Source: Streptomyces sp. NBC_00510
GTDB taxonomy: Bacteria; Actinomycetota; Actinomycetes; Streptomycetales; Streptomycetaceae
Length of the DNA: 64,000 bases
Direction: 5' to 3'
Assembly: GCA_036013505.1 (NCBI GenBank)
Contig: CP107851.1
Span: 9,782,001 to 9,846,000 of the forward strand
The notes under the pieces were generated by a model. The model had not been told where the DNA came from. It was given only the letters and a program-made list of their open reading frames with translations, and did no database searches. This document shows positions 1 through 9,979 of this stretch, piece after piece (position 1 is the first letter of the stretch; every line of letters starts with the position of its first letter). Both the position numbers and the translations under genes were made by a program.

Positions 1-3000
1 TGGATGCCGTCCGAGATCGAGTCGATGGTGTCGCTGATGGCGGTCTGCACGTCCTCGTCGTTCACCACGACCTCGTAGGCCACGATCGCCGTGACCGCGA
101 CGGCCACGACGGCGAGTTCGGCCAGATCGTCGACGAGGGCGAAGTGGCCGTCCATTTCGACGTTGCTCACCGGGTTGCCGCCGCCGAAGGCATAGCGGTT
201 TCCGGTGAAGGGGTCGACGCCGAGGCCCATGTCGGCCAGCGCGCCGGTGTACATGTCCCGAGTGGTGAACCGGTTGAGGCCTGGGCTGTAGTCACGGAAG
301 CCCATGTCGTACGTGCCGGACTGGGCGTCCCAGCGCTTGCCGTTGTACCGGTACGGGTTGTAGTCCTCCTTGGTGGGGTTCTGGACGTCGGGTTTGTCGA
401 TCCCGGTGAACTCGGAGGTGTCGTCGCTTCCGTAGGCGGTGTAGCCGTATGTGGCCTTGGTGTCACCGTTCTTGTCGGTCAGCGCCTCGACGTCGGTGTG
501 ACTGTTGTAGCTGTAGTAGGAGTCCTCGGTCGTGCCGTCGGTGTTCTGCTTGACCTGGGACAGCCGCTCGCCCCACGGGCTGTACTGGAAGGACTTGGAC
601 AGCTGGCCGGCGACCTTCTCGTCCAGGACCTCGCTGGACAGACCCAGGTATTCGAAGTCCGTGGTCTTGCCGTCGGCGGTCTTGGACAGGGTGCGGTCGA
701 GCGGGTCAAAGGTGAACGTCGTCGACTTCATCGCGCCGGTCCCGTCCATCTTCTGGGACTCGACTACGTGGTCGAAGCCGTCGTACACGCTGCGCCCGAC
801 GACCTTGCCGTTGCTGGTGACCGACTCCTGGCGGCCGAAAGGGTCGTAGTTGTACTGGAACGACGTACCGGAGACGGAAGAGCTCAGCACCCGGTTGCGG
901 TCGTAGGTGAAGGACGTGGTGGTGTTCTTGACCGTCTGGCTGATGACGTTGGCGTTGTCGTCATGGACATAGGTGTCGGTGCCCGCACCGTTGCCCGTCT
1001 TGACCGACATGGCGAGCCGGCCGACCGGGTCGTAGGTGTAGTCGGTGGTCGAGTCGAGGAACGCCGCGTGGTTGTCGGCGTTCATCTTCCTCGCCACGTC
1101 CTGCGCCATGCCGCCGTTGGCGTCGTAGGCGTAGGAGTGCGATGCGACCAGGTTGCCGTTGGCCTTCTTCTCCGTGGTGCTCTTGGTCGTTCCGTCGAGG
1201 TAGTAGGTGTAGTCGACGGTGTTCTTGTTGGCCTTGGTCTCCTGCAGGACCTGGCCGCGGTCGGTGTACGTGTACGACGAGACCTTGGGGGAGGTGTCCG
1301 TGGGTGTCGTGCCGACGGAGATTGTCCGGGTCAGGTCACGTGCGTCGTAGGTGTAGCGGGAGAACTGGTCGGGATGGGTGACCGTCTCCGGCTGGCTGTT
1401 GGCGTCGTAGGTGTAGGAGGTGGTCTTCTTGGCCTGCCCAGCGAGCGCCTCGGTGACCTTCTGGATCTGGTCCAGGCCGGTGTAGTCGATGGCGTAGGCG
1501 TCTGTCGCCGCACCGGGTGAGGTGTCGTTGATCGACGTCAGGTTGCCGTTGACGTCATAGGCGTAGGCGAAGGTGTGCTTCTCGTTGTCGGTGTCGGCCG
1601 AGTTGTCCCGCACCAGCTTGACGCCATCGGCGACGACTGCGCCGCCGCTGTTCTGGAACAGTTGCAGCTTGGCGGCGTTGCCTTGGGTGAGGGCGAAGGT
1701 ACCGAGGCTGACCCAGGTGCCCGCGGTCGTGCTCTGGTCGCGAGTCACGTTCGTGGTCGTGCCGTCGGACTTGGTGACCGTGTACTTCGCGGTCGTCGCG
1801 GCCCCGGCGACCTGGGGGTAGCGCACATAAGCGGTGTAGGTGCCGTCCTTGGGGATGTTCAGCGTCCAGGTGAACGCGTCCGTCCCGGTCCCGGCGGCGT
1901 GGACCTGGTGGTCGAAGCCCTGCTGGCCGGGGAGGCTGGCGTGGGTCCAGGTGCCGGTGGAGCTGGTGTTCTGGGTGTCGGTGTTGTCGACCAGCGGAAC
2001 CGCGCTGCCGACCGGCACACCGTCGTCGGTCTTCGACTTCAACTTGCCGTCCGGGTAGAACGACCAGTTCATCGTGCGGTTGGACGAGCCGCCCGCCGAG
2101 GTCAGGGTCCGCGCGGTCTGCTGGCCCAGTTCGTCGTAGTCGTAGGTGGTGACGATGTCCCACGCGTCCGTCATCGACTTGGCCCAGCCGTTGTCGAAGT
2201 ACGTGTACGTGGCGTCGTTGCGGACCGTCTGGCCCTCGGACGGCGGCATCGAGGTCTTGGAGACCCGGCCCACCGCGTCGTAGAACGTCTGGGTGTAGAC
2301 GTTCGCATTGTTGTAGCGGGTGTCCGCCGGGTCGTACGGCTGGAACTGCTTGACCGGGCGGTTCAGCGCGTCGTACTCGGTCCTGGAGGTGAAGTCCTCG
2401 GTGTTCGCCGTCGTCACACCGCGCGGAGTGATCACCTTGGTGGTGTTGCCGATCTGGTCGTACTCGTATTTGGTCGAGCGGTAGGTGATGCCGGGGCTGG
2501 TGCCCTGGTGTGGGACCTTGACCTCGCTCTGCTTGCCACGCTCGTCGTAGGTGATCAGGGTCTCGTTGTTCTCGGCGTCCTTGGAGGCGACGACGAGCGA
2601 GTCCTTGTCATAGGTACGCGAGTTTGTCTTGCCCAGCGCGTCGGTGAGCGAGATGCGCCGGTGGTTGAGGTCGTAGGCGGTCTTGCTGGTGTAGTCGGTG
2701 GTGTCGGCGGTCGCGTTCTTGTTCGGGTTGATGACCGTGACGAGGTTGCCGACGTTGTCGTACTCGTAGGAGATCTTGTCGCCGGTCGCGTTGACCACGG
2801 AGGACAGCTGGTAGATCTCGTCGTAGTTGTGGGTCGTGACGTAGTCGTTCGGGTCCGCGGTCGTCGCGGTCCCCTTGGGCGTGGTGATCGTCCTCAGGTG
2901 ACCGGTCTTGTTGTAGGTGTAGGCGGTCTTGCGCTCCGGGCCGGTCGGCGTGTCCTTCGGTGCCGTGTCCGACAGGAGTTGGTCCGCGTTGTCGTACACC

Positions 3001-6000
3001 GCCGTCGTCACCGCACCGTTCGGCGCGGTTGTGGTGGTGACGTTGTCGTTGGCGTCGTAGATCGGAGCCGGGGTGGTGATCACGACGCCGGCAGCCTGGT
3101 CCTTGGGTGCCGTCTTGACCATCGGACGCCCGTAGGTGTCATAGGTCTGGGTTGTCTTCTTGCCGAGGGCGTCGGTGACCTGGGTGACCTGGCCGCGCTC
3201 GTCGTATACGTAGGTCGTCGACTTGCTGAGGGCGTCCGTGATCGTGTTCGGGTAACCAGTCGGGCCGAAGTCGCTGTTGGTGGTCGGGTTACCGTTGGCG
3301 TCGGTTGCCTTGGTCAGCTCGCCGTAGGCGTCGTACTCGTAAGAGGTGGTGTAATCAGCGGCCGTCGGGGTGGCGACACCCTTGGGGTCGGTGACCGTCT
3401 TCAGGTTGCCGAAAGTGTCGTAACCGAACTGCCAGATACGGCCCTCCGGTGAGGTCTTGCGGAACAGGTCGGCTGAGAAGCCGTCCAGGCGCGTTTGGTA
3501 CTCGTACTTCGACGCGTTGGCGGGGTAGGTGCCCAGCGCGCAGTCGCTCGAGGGCGGAATACCGTTCTTGTTGCTCTCCGCGTCCCGTTGCCAGAGCGGG
3601 TAGCCCGTCTTCTGGTCGTAGCAGAACGTGCTCTTGGCGCCGTTCGCCTCCTCCAGGTAGGTGACGTTGTTGTCCGCGTCCCAGCTCATCTTCGTTGTCT
3701 GGGACTTGGCGTTCGTCGTCTGGACGGGGCGGCCGAAGTCGTCGGCGATGTAAACCGTGGTGTGGTTCTCGGCGTCCTTGACGGAGGTGTCGGTGAACGC
3801 CGGGGTGGTGCCGTCGGCGGCGTAGGTGAAGTCGGTGGTGCCGTTCAGACGGTCGGTGACGGTCTTGGTCCACCAGTGGTACTTCGGGTCGTCGCCGGCC
3901 TGCGGGGCGTAGTACGCCATGTTGGTGGCGTTGCCGCGCGGGTCAGTGATCTTGACCAGCTTGACGTTCTTGGCGCCCTGGGTGGCGTCGTAGGTGAACT
4001 TGAACACCTTCGGCTGCGTGGCGCCAGCGCCGTCGGTGAGCTGGGCCATCAGGCCCTGCGTGGTGTAGAGGAAGGTCAACTGGCGCCCGGAGATGTCGGT
4101 CATCGACTTGATGTGGTCGATGATCTTCGGGTTGGTCAGGTTGGTGCCCGACTGGACCGCACCCGCGGCGTCGACGTACTGGTAGGCGTCACCCTTGTTG
4201 AAGTAGGTGACGGTCAGCGTCTGCCGGGCGGCCGGGTCGGTGATGTACTGCAGGAACTCGACCGGCTTGTTGTTGGACTTGCGGTGCTCGTACGTGAAGA
4301 GCTGGGTGTTGCCGTTCTTGTCGACGACGGAGGTGACGTAGCCGGCGCAGTCGTAGAAGAACCGCGTCCCGTCGGGCCGGGTCATCGACCAGGCGTCGGC
4401 GGTGTTGTCCTTGTCCGGGGTGCAGTCCACCCCGCCCTTCATCGCCAGCTTGTAATGCACACCCGCCGGGGCCTTGAAGCTGCCGTCGGCCTGCTTGGTG
4501 AACACCGACGCCGTGCCGTCACCGTCGGTCAGGGTGACCTCGGTGGGGTTGGGGTTGGGGTGGAAGTCAAGCGCGGCGCCCAGCCGGATCGGCGCGGCGG
4601 CCTGCGCAGACCAGCCCGGGCCCATCACCGTGTCGGAGGTGTCCAGGGAGTTGTAGGCGAACCGGGCGAACGTGCTCAGGCCGCGGCCCGGGTTCGTGAA
4701 CGCGTTGTACTGCCAGACGCTGTTACCCGAGGCCAGGTTGTTCATGACCGACGAGCCCGCGCCGGTGCTCTTGCCGGTGTAGGAGTAGAACTTCTCCAGA
4801 CCGATCTCGTCAGAGGTCGGGTCCTCGATCCTGACCGCTTGCGCGAGGCCCGGCACACCGCCGGTGGCGGAGTTCCAGGTGGAGTTGGTCTTGTTCCAGG
4901 TGTCCCAGGTCAGCGTGTACGCCGTCCGCTTGTTCGTCGGCTGGCCCGAGTCGGCGTTGGTCGGCGCCTTGACCTGCGCGTGGACCGTCACCGTCTGGCC
5001 CGGGAGAATGTCCTGGGGCAGGGCAGTCTTGATCTGGTTGCCGCCGTTGGTGACGTCCGTACCGTCCGCCAGGGTCCAGCGGTAAGACAGCTGCTGAGCA
5101 GCCGCGGTCCACGTGGTGCTGGTGGTGTTGGTCAGGTCGACGTCGGCGGTATAGGCGGTGCCCGGCGTCATCCGGGACGGGACCTGCGGCGCGTAGTACG
5201 TCGAGGCCGTCGTCGCATCCACATAGGTGACCATCAGCTGCGGCCGCAGCTGCGCCTCGCTGGTCTCGGAGGAGAGGAAGACCGAGCGTTCCTGCGGGCC
5301 ACCGGTGGTCTCGTCCTTGACCTTGAGCAGCACGCCGTGGTTGGAGGAGGGGCTGGTGACCCAGCCCTGGGTGAGGCTGGTGGCATCCCACCACTGACGT
5401 TTCGGGTCGTTGGTGACGGTGGTGACGATGTCCGAGACGGTGGAGGCGTAGTCACCGCCCGCCGTGGTCCACGCGGTGGTACCGGTGTAGTTGTTCCAAC
5501 TGCCGGTGGCCTCGTCGAAGTCCTTGGTCAGGCCGTGGAGTTCGTAGACGGCCGAGCCGCCGCCGGTGTTGGTGGTGATCGTCGAGAAGGCCTGTACCTG
5601 CGACGACAGCACCCGGGCGGTGGCGGGCAGTGAGGTGGTGGGGAACTTCAGCACCGCACGGGTCTTGCCGAAGGTGCTGGAGTTGTTACCGACAGTCAGC
5701 CAGTTCTGGTTGACGCCCTCGCTGGAGATGGTGTCGTGCCCGGTGGTGGGCTGGGTCGACGACAGCGTGGTATCGGCGTAGCCCGTCCCGGACTGGATGA
5801 TCTGCCGGGTCTGCCCCGCCTTCGGCAGGTCCGCGAGCTGGACCGGACCGCCGATGACCGTCCCGTCCTTCGTCTTGACCGCGACCTCGTAGTACACCGC
5901 GTGGAAGTCGTCGGCGGAGTCCGCGGGGGTGGGCACCGCCGTGGTGTCGGTGAAGCTCGTCGTGCCCGCCGCGACGGGCGCGACCAGTGTCGCCGCCGTC

Positions 6001-8093
6001 GGGGTGAAGCCCTGGAAGACACTGCGGTGCACCTGGTACTCGGCCAGGTCGTCACCCGTGGGACCACCCGGGGTCGGGTCGACATACGCGGGCCAGGACA
6101 GTTCCGCACCATCCGCGTGGATCTTCGTCGGGGCGTTCACCGCGACACCGACCCGGCCGAAGGTCACCGTCAGCTTCGGATAGGCCGCCGTCTCGCCGCC
6201 GTAGCCGTACTCGCCCGCCTCGTAGAGCGGACCGCCTTGGCCGAGGGTGGACTCGTTTGTGGTCTGCAGCATGAATCCGTAGTTGGTGGCGGTACCGTCC
6301 ACCCACTTCTGCACGGTGTCGGTGACCGGGATGCTGTGCCACTTGTCGTACGTGCCCGCCGCCTTCGACACCACGGCGGGGTTGACCAGTCGTACCGCGT
6401 CCGCGATGACCGCGGTGGTCGCGGAGGCCGGTCCGTCGCCTAGGACGACCTTGCCGGCCGTGCCCTTGGAGAACGACAGCTCACCGCCGTTGTTCAGCGA
6501 GGTCCACACCCCACCGGTGCCCGCGGACTGGTCCACGGTGGTGTTGTAGGTCCCGCCGTTGTAGGTCACCGTGTACGGCGCGTTGGTGGCCCGGTCCGTC
6601 GCCGGGATGGAGTGCACATCCACCCGATAGGAGTCGGTCTCCGGCACCGTCGGCTGCCAGGTGTAGGTGGCCCCGGCGATGGTGTCCTTGTTGTACGCGT
6701 AATCCTGGTTGATTGCGTACTGCGTGAAGGCGCCGTTCGTCGAGTACGGCCACGAGCCGTTCGCCGCCGTGCCCGCGTCCCCGTCGTCCAGTTGCACCGT
6801 CGTTCCCGACAGCTCACCCGACAACGCGTTCGTGCTGTTCCACGTGGCACCTGTCGCGGTCCACGCCCCGGTCACCCGGTGCGCCTCGACCGGCACACTG
6901 TTGGAGTTGGTGGTGTGCGCCTGGTTGTAATAGACCCCCAGCCGCGCCGCATCGATCTTCGAACCGGCCGGGATACCGGTCAGCGGGAACTGCAGCAGCG
7001 ACCGCAGCTTGCCCGTGGCGGTCGTCCCCACACCCAGCTGCCAGTTACCCGTGCTGGCCCCGCCGACACCGTTGAGATTCGTCGTCGGCTGCGAGGAGTC
7101 GATCATCACGTCCTGCGACGTCGACGGCGTTGGCGAGAGCACGATCGTCGGGTCCACCGTCACCGGGAACCGGCGGTCTGGTGCGGCCAGCCACTTCGCA
7201 TCCGGTGTCAGCGTGATCCGCCAGGCTGAGCCGTCCCGCGTCAGCTTCTGCGAAACGGGGCCACGGGTGAGATCGATGACAGCGTTGTCGGCGTTCTTCG
7301 GGGCCTGGAACATCACGGCGGCCGGGATCACCGCAACCGCACGGCCCGACTCATCCCCTCCGAACAGGGAAATCGAGCCATCCTTGTTCTGGCGGGGCGT
7401 CAAACTGTCGGTCTTCAGAGTGAAAGTGAAGGACACGGGGCTGCTGGGGGCCTTGGAGAGGACGATATCCTCCTTGACCTCACCGCGCCCGACCCGGTAT
7501 GCGAAGTCCGCACCCGCGGTCGCATCCCGGTAGGTGACCGTGTCGCCCTTCGCCGCCGACTCGACGGACTTGGCGGTGCCGGCCAGTCCCAGCGTGACCG
7601 TGTGCTTCGCGTCCACTTCGAACCGCAGCAGGTTGTCGCTACGTGAACCGAAGTACGTCCGGGCCAGGTTCGTGGTGTTGGCGAACGCGAACCCCGAGCG
7701 GCTGGTGCCCGTGACCTCGGTATCGATGGCCTTCCAGCCGTCAGCCGCGTGGTAACTTAGCGGAACCGCCGCGTACTCGGCCTGTGTCCGCCCGTCGGAC
7801 ATCTTCCAGTAGCGCGCCGACGGGGTCCGCTTGGCCGTCAGCTCCTTCACGCGGTGCGCTGCCGGCAGCTTCTTGCCGACGGGCAGCTTCTGTCGATCGG
7901 CGATCGCATCCTTCGGACCCACCGGCGGCATCGGCAGCTTGCGATCAGCACCGAACCAGCTCTTCACCGAGTCCACGATCCCCGGACCGTGTCCGCCGGG
8001 CGAAGGCGTCACGGCGAACGCTGGAGTCTGCACCACAGACCCCAGCAATGCGCCGACAGTTAAAGTCGCCGCTATTCGTAGCCGTCTTCCCAT
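1..8093 (-). CDS. Giant secreted RHS/YD-repeat protein, 3' end outside window
   Basis: One frame stays open for 2697 codons from ATG at 8093 to the left edge; I checked the phase at several points. Residues 1-27 form a Sec signal peptide ending in PAFA. There are two DNRLRE-like wall domains (about 330-500 and 785-955), a golvesin C-terminal-like domain between them (about 470-570, with TTVDQSAGTGGVW), an FnIII-like stretch (about 650-745), and then many YD repeats (YTYD, YDPFGR, FEYLG) from about residue 1230. The RHS-associated core (YNPYRYNGKRWD ... GLNRFTTRDMY) lies near residues 2577-2645, followed by about 50 residues of variable tail containing a hydrophobic segment. Proteins of this type are secreted, form a YD shell and often release a C-terminal toxin; here that domain and any immunity gene are not visible. 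Assignment to the RHS family is secure; a toxin role is inference. Confidence 0.95.
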   Translation of the reverse strand, partial: MGRRLRIAATLTVGALLGSVVQTPAFAVTPSPGGHGPGIVDSVKSWFGADRKLPMPPVGPKDAIADRQKLPVGKKLPAAHRVKELTAKRTPSARYWKMSDGRTQAEYAAVPLSYHAADGWKAIDTEVTGTSRSGFAFANTTNLARTYFGSRSDNLLRFEVDAKHTVTLGLAGTAKSVESAAKGDTVTYRDATAGADFAYRVGRGEVKEDIVLSKAPSSPVSFTFTLKTDSLTPRQNKDGSISLFGGDESGRAVAVIPAAVMFQAPKNADNAVIDLTRGPVSQKLTRDGSAWRITLTPDAKWLAAPDRRFPVTVDPTIVLSPTPSTSQDVMIDSSQPTTNLNGVGGASTGNWQLGVGTTATGKLRSLLQFPLTGIPAGSKIDAARLGVYYNQAHTTNSNSVPVEAHRVTGAWTATGATWNSTNALSGELSGTTVQLDDGDAGTAANGSWPYSTNGAFTQYAINQDYAYNKDTIAGATYTWQPTVPETDSYRVDVHSIPATDRATNAPYTVTYNGGTYNTTVDQSAGTGGVWTSLNNGGELSFSKGTAGKVVLGDGPASATTAVIADAVRLVNPAVVSKAAGTYDKWHSIPVTDTVQKWVDGTATNYGFMLQTTNESTLGQGGPLYEAGEYGYGGETAAYPKLTVTFGRVGVAVNAPTKIHADGAELSWPAYVDPTPGGPTGDDLAEYQVHRSVFQGFTPTAATLVAPVAAGTTSFTDTTAVPTPADSADDFHAVYYEVAVKTKDGTVIGGPVQLADLPKAGQTRQIIQSGTGYADTTLSSTQPTTGHDTISSEGVNQNWLTVGNNSSTFGKTRAVLKFPTTSLPATARVLSSQVQAFSTITTNTGGGSAVYELHGLTKDFDEATGSWNNYTGTTAWTTAGGDYASTVSDIVTTVTNDPKRQWWDATSLTQGWVTSPSSNHGVLLKVKDETTGGPQERSVFLSSETSEAQLRPQLMVTYVDATTASTYYAPQVPSRMTPGTAYTADVDLTNTTSTTWTAAAQQLSYRWTLADGTDVTNGGNQIKTALPQDILPGQTVTVHAQVKAPTNADSGQPTNKRTAYTLTWDTWNKTNSTWNSATGGVPGLAQAVRIEDPTSDEIGLEKFYSYTGKSTGAGSSVMNNLASGNSVWQYNAFTNPGRGLSTFARFAYNSLDTSDTVMGPGWSAQAAAPIRLGAALDFHPNPNPTEVTLTDGDGTASVFTKQADGSFKAPAGVHYKLAMKGGVDCTPDKDNTADAWSMTRPDGTRFFYDCAGYVTSVVDKNGNTQLFTYEHRKSNNKPVEFLQYITDPAARQTLTVTYFNKGDAYQYVDAAGAVQSGTNLTNPKIIDHIKSMTDISGRQLTFLYTTQGLMAQLTDGAGATQPKVFKFTYDATQGAKNVKLVKITDPRGNATNMAYYAPQAGDDPKYHWWTKTVTDRLNGTTDFTYAADGTTPAFTDTSVKDAENHTTVYIADDFGRPVQTTNAKSQTTKMSWDADNNVTYLEEANGAKSTFCYDQKTGYPLWQRDAESNKNGIPPSSDCALGTYPANASKYEYQTRLDGFSADLFRKTSPEGRIWQFGYDTFGNLKTVTDPKGVATPTAADYTTSYEYDAYGELTKATDANGNPTTNSDFGPTGYPNTITDALSKSTTYVYDERGQVTQVTDALGKKTTQTYDTYGRPMVKTAPKDQAAGVVITTPAPIYDANDNVTTTTAPNGAVTTAVYDNADQLLSDTAPKDTPTGPERKTAYTYNKTGHLRTITTPKGTATTADPNDYVTTHNYDEIYQLSSVVNATGDKISYEYDNVGNLVTVINPNKNATADTTDYTSKTAYDLNHRRISLTDALGKTNSRTYDKDSLVVASKDAENNETLITYDERGKQSEVKVPHQGTSPGITYRSTKYEYDQIGNTTKVITPRGVTTANTEDFTSRTEYDALNRPVKQFQPYDPADTRYNNANVYTQTFYDAVGRVSKTSMPPSEGQTVRNDATYTYFDNGWAKSMTDAWDIVTTYDYDELGQQTARTLTSAGGSSNRTMNWSFYPDGKLKSKTDDGVPVGSAVPLVDNTDTQNTSSTGTWTHASLPGQQGFDHQVHAAGTGTDAFTWTLNIPKDGTYTAYVRYPQVAGAATTAKYTVTKSDGTTTNVTRDQSTTAGTWVSLGTFALTQGNAAKLQLFQNSGGAVVADGVKLVRDNSADTDNEKHTFAYAYDVNGNLTSINDTSPGAATDAYAIDYTGLDQIQKVTEALAGQAKKTTSYTYDANSQPETVTHPDQFSRYTYDARDLTRTISVGTTPTDTSPKVSSYTYTDRGQVLQETKANKNTVDYTYYLDGTTKSTTEKKANGNLVASHSYAYDANGGMAQDVARKMNADNHAAFLDSTTDYTYDPVGRLAMSVKTGNGAGTDTYVHDDNANVISQTVKNTTTSFTYDRNRVLSSSVSGTSFQYNYDPFGRQESVTSNGKVVGRSVYDGFDHVVESQKMDGTGAMKSTTFTFDPLDRTLSKTADGKTTDFEYLGLSSEVLDEKVAGQLSKSFQYSPWGERLSQVKQNTDGTTEDSYYSYNSHTDVEALTDKNGDTKATYGYTAYGSDDTSEFTGIDKPDVQNPTKEDYNPYRYNGKRWDAQSGTYDMGFRDYSPGLNRFTTRDMYTGALADMGLGVDPFTGNRYAFGGGNPVSNVEMDGHFALVDDLAELAVVAVAVTAIVAYEVVVNDEDVQTAISDTIDSISDGI

Positions 8094-8541
8094 CAAAACT
8101 CCTGTCAGTGACTGGAAAATGGCAGCACAAAATAGGCCACGGAATGGGCCGTGACCGACCGTCATGTTGCCTCGACCACGAGTGACTCGTGATCAGCGAG
8201 CGGACTGTCACACCATGTGAGCGTCCGGGTCAAGCAGGCTCACGTAATCGATAAAACCGACGCAAGTCCGGTAGCTGGAGCGGTAGTTCACGACGATTGT
8301 CCGTCTATCAAAAGATCTTCATTGCTTGGCGTTGACGAACTCTTGACCCTCGCCCCGTCCTCGCCAGCCATGGCAATCCCCATATGTCTTATTGAGGGGC
8401 GTACTTGACCCTGAACAGGATGAACGGCATCTATCACTCCGGCCCTTGCGCCCCTCGACGGCATTGGCTGTAATCGGCACCGGTACGTGCAGCACAGTCC
8501 GCGAGGCATTCAGACACATCGGTAAGCGAGGAGATCCAGGA
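8094..8541. other. Intergenic region between divergent genes
   Basis: This 448-base gap separates the minus-strand RHS gene from the plus-strand small membrane protein gene. It is less GC-rich than its surroundings (for example near 8236-8262 and 8305-8320) and presumably holds both promoters. I could not fix a convincing -35/-10 pair. The open frames crossing it have non-coding composition. Confidence 0.4.
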
Positions 8542-9042
8542 ATGGAACCGGACACGGTCGGTGACACGAAAGCCCCGGACAGCAGCAGGGACGCCGCCGC
8601 AGCCGCCGCAGGAGCCGGCCGGGTAGTCCCAGGGCGCAGCCGAGTCCGTATCCTCGTCGCTGGCATCGTCACCCTCGCCTGCGCTGCGCTTGCAGTAACC
8701 GTTATCGTCAACCACTCGAGCGACGGCGATGCCTCCTCGCAGCGCAGGAGCCCGGCAACTATCCCCGCGGGCTTCACCGTCAGCGGACACGGCCTGGCAC
8801 AAATCGCTTACCCGGGCGCCGACGGCCGCCTGCGCACCGTCACCACCCGTCTGCCATGGCACGAACAAGCCGACTTGGATCCTGCCGCCCGCTCCACCGG
8901 CATCTCCGTCATCCTCGGAAAAGACGGCGGCACTGCCACGTGCACCCTCGTTTTGCACGGCAAACCAGTTCAACAAGCCACCGCTCAGGGGCCCTTCGCC
9001 CGTGCCAACTGTCGGACGGCTGCCTCCTCCACCGCACCCTGA
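8542..9042 (+). CDS. MmpS-like single-pass membrane protein
   Basis: A 166-residue protein. Residues 1-35 are polar and cytoplasmic-like (Asp/Ala-rich), one transmembrane helix spans about 36-57, and an extracytoplasmic domain of about 105 residues follows, with a YPGADGRLRTVTTRLPW stretch and two cysteines near the C-terminus (CTLVL, NCRTA). This layout matches actinobacterial MmpS-like small membrane proteins, whose exported beta-sandwich can accompany RND transporters, but no transporter is adjacent. The start was chosen at ATG 8542 because a purine-rich GAGGAGATCCAGGA stretch lies just upstream; the frame is open further 5' but without a better start. It is transcribed away from the RHS gene. 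The family assignment rests on architecture only. Confidence 0.75.
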   Translation: MEPDTVGDTKAPDSSRDAAAAAAGAGRVVPGRSRVRILVAGIVTLACAALAVTVIVNHSSDGDASSQRRSPATIPAGFTVSGHGLAQIAYPGADGRLRTVTTRLPWHEQADLDPAARSTGISVILGKDGGTATCTLVLHGKPVQQATAQGPFARANCRTAASSTAP

Positions 9043-9372
9043 CGTGCGCAACCAACCGCGTTTCGGCCGCACAGGGACCTCTTCCGCCCAGGAACAGCGG
9101 AACAGAAACTGTTAACGGCCTGTGGTCTGCAGATTGGGTTTGCACGGCTCGCAGGCCCGTACATCCCACCGGGCGGCCCATGCGGCTGCTTCGGCGGGGG
9201 TAACGCGGCGCCGGCCTGGGCCAGCCTTGCCCTGGACGCCCCGGAGCATCGACTCAGCTTCTAGGACGTCGCGGAGGGGTGAGCGGGAGAGGATGTGGCC
9301 GTTGGGCTTTTGGCGTTGGGTACCACCTTTGACAGCCGCAGGCAGTAGGCCCGGCGGTTGGCGAGCGGGCCG
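9043..9372. other. Gap without recognisable gene
   Basis: The 330 bases after the MmpS-like gene contain only open frames with atypical amino-acid composition (Arg/Pro/Gly-rich shadows). No promoter, hairpin or gene relic was recognised. Confidence 0.3.
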
Positions 9373-9684
9373 TCAGGCGATCGCGGCAGCCCCGTTCGGG
9401 GGATCCTCCGGCCAGGGCAGAGCGATGGTGTCGCCCGGCGGCCAGGGCTTGGGTCGACGCGGCTCGCAGACGCTAGCGCCACCTGGCCCCGGGCCGCCAC
9501 CAGGGGTTGGGGAGGTGGGCGCGAGTCGCATGATCCGCAACGTCCATGCCACCCAGGTCAGAGCAACAACAGCAGCGACCACCCCGGTCGACGACAAAAC
9601 CCCTGCGACCCCGCCGCCCACCAGCAGTCCGACAACCGTTAGTCAGGCCGCGACGGACCAACGCAGGCAGCCGCGATAGGTGAT
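9373..9684 (-). pseudogene. Small membrane protein remnant with in-frame TGA
   Basis: The minus strand reads CLRWSVAA, then TGA at 9645-9643, then LTVVGLLVGGGVAG and VVAAVVALTWVAWTL in the same frame. This looks like one continuous hydrophobic helix region interrupted by a stop, possibly TGG (Trp) changed to TGA. The tail is Pro/Gly-rich (PTSPTPGGGPGPGG) and ends PPNGAAAIA. No start codon with a ribosome site precedes the stop. I read it as a decayed small membrane protein of unknown function. A late in-frame ATG could still give an 82-residue product, but no ribosome site supports it. Confidence 0.4.
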
Positions 9685-9979
9685 GGCAGTGCGACCGAGG
9701 CGGGCAATACTGCGTGGCCCTTGCCAGGTGGAACAGGGTCTGCGCTCACAACGCAGATAGGACGAACAACGCGCGGACTGACGGGAACAGCCTGTACCCA
9801 CCGCCACCTCCAGGGCCTGGGGGCCGGTGCTGTGCTCGCCATCAAGGGTGGGCTCCGCGTGGCGGGCCCGGCAACAGCCACAGCACGGAGCGCTGCAGTT
9901 CCCGGGTCGTCCGGCCGCCTCGTCATCGGTCCCGCACGAATGAGCGGGAAGGCTCCGGCGTAGCAGTCTGACCGAGGCC

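Noticed and set aside
144..7229. Long plus-strand open frames over the RHS gene, up to 712 codons
   Set aside because: They are antisense shadows of a GC-rich gene: Val/Gly/Arg-rich with no domain, while the minus strand gives coherent YD-repeat protein throughout.
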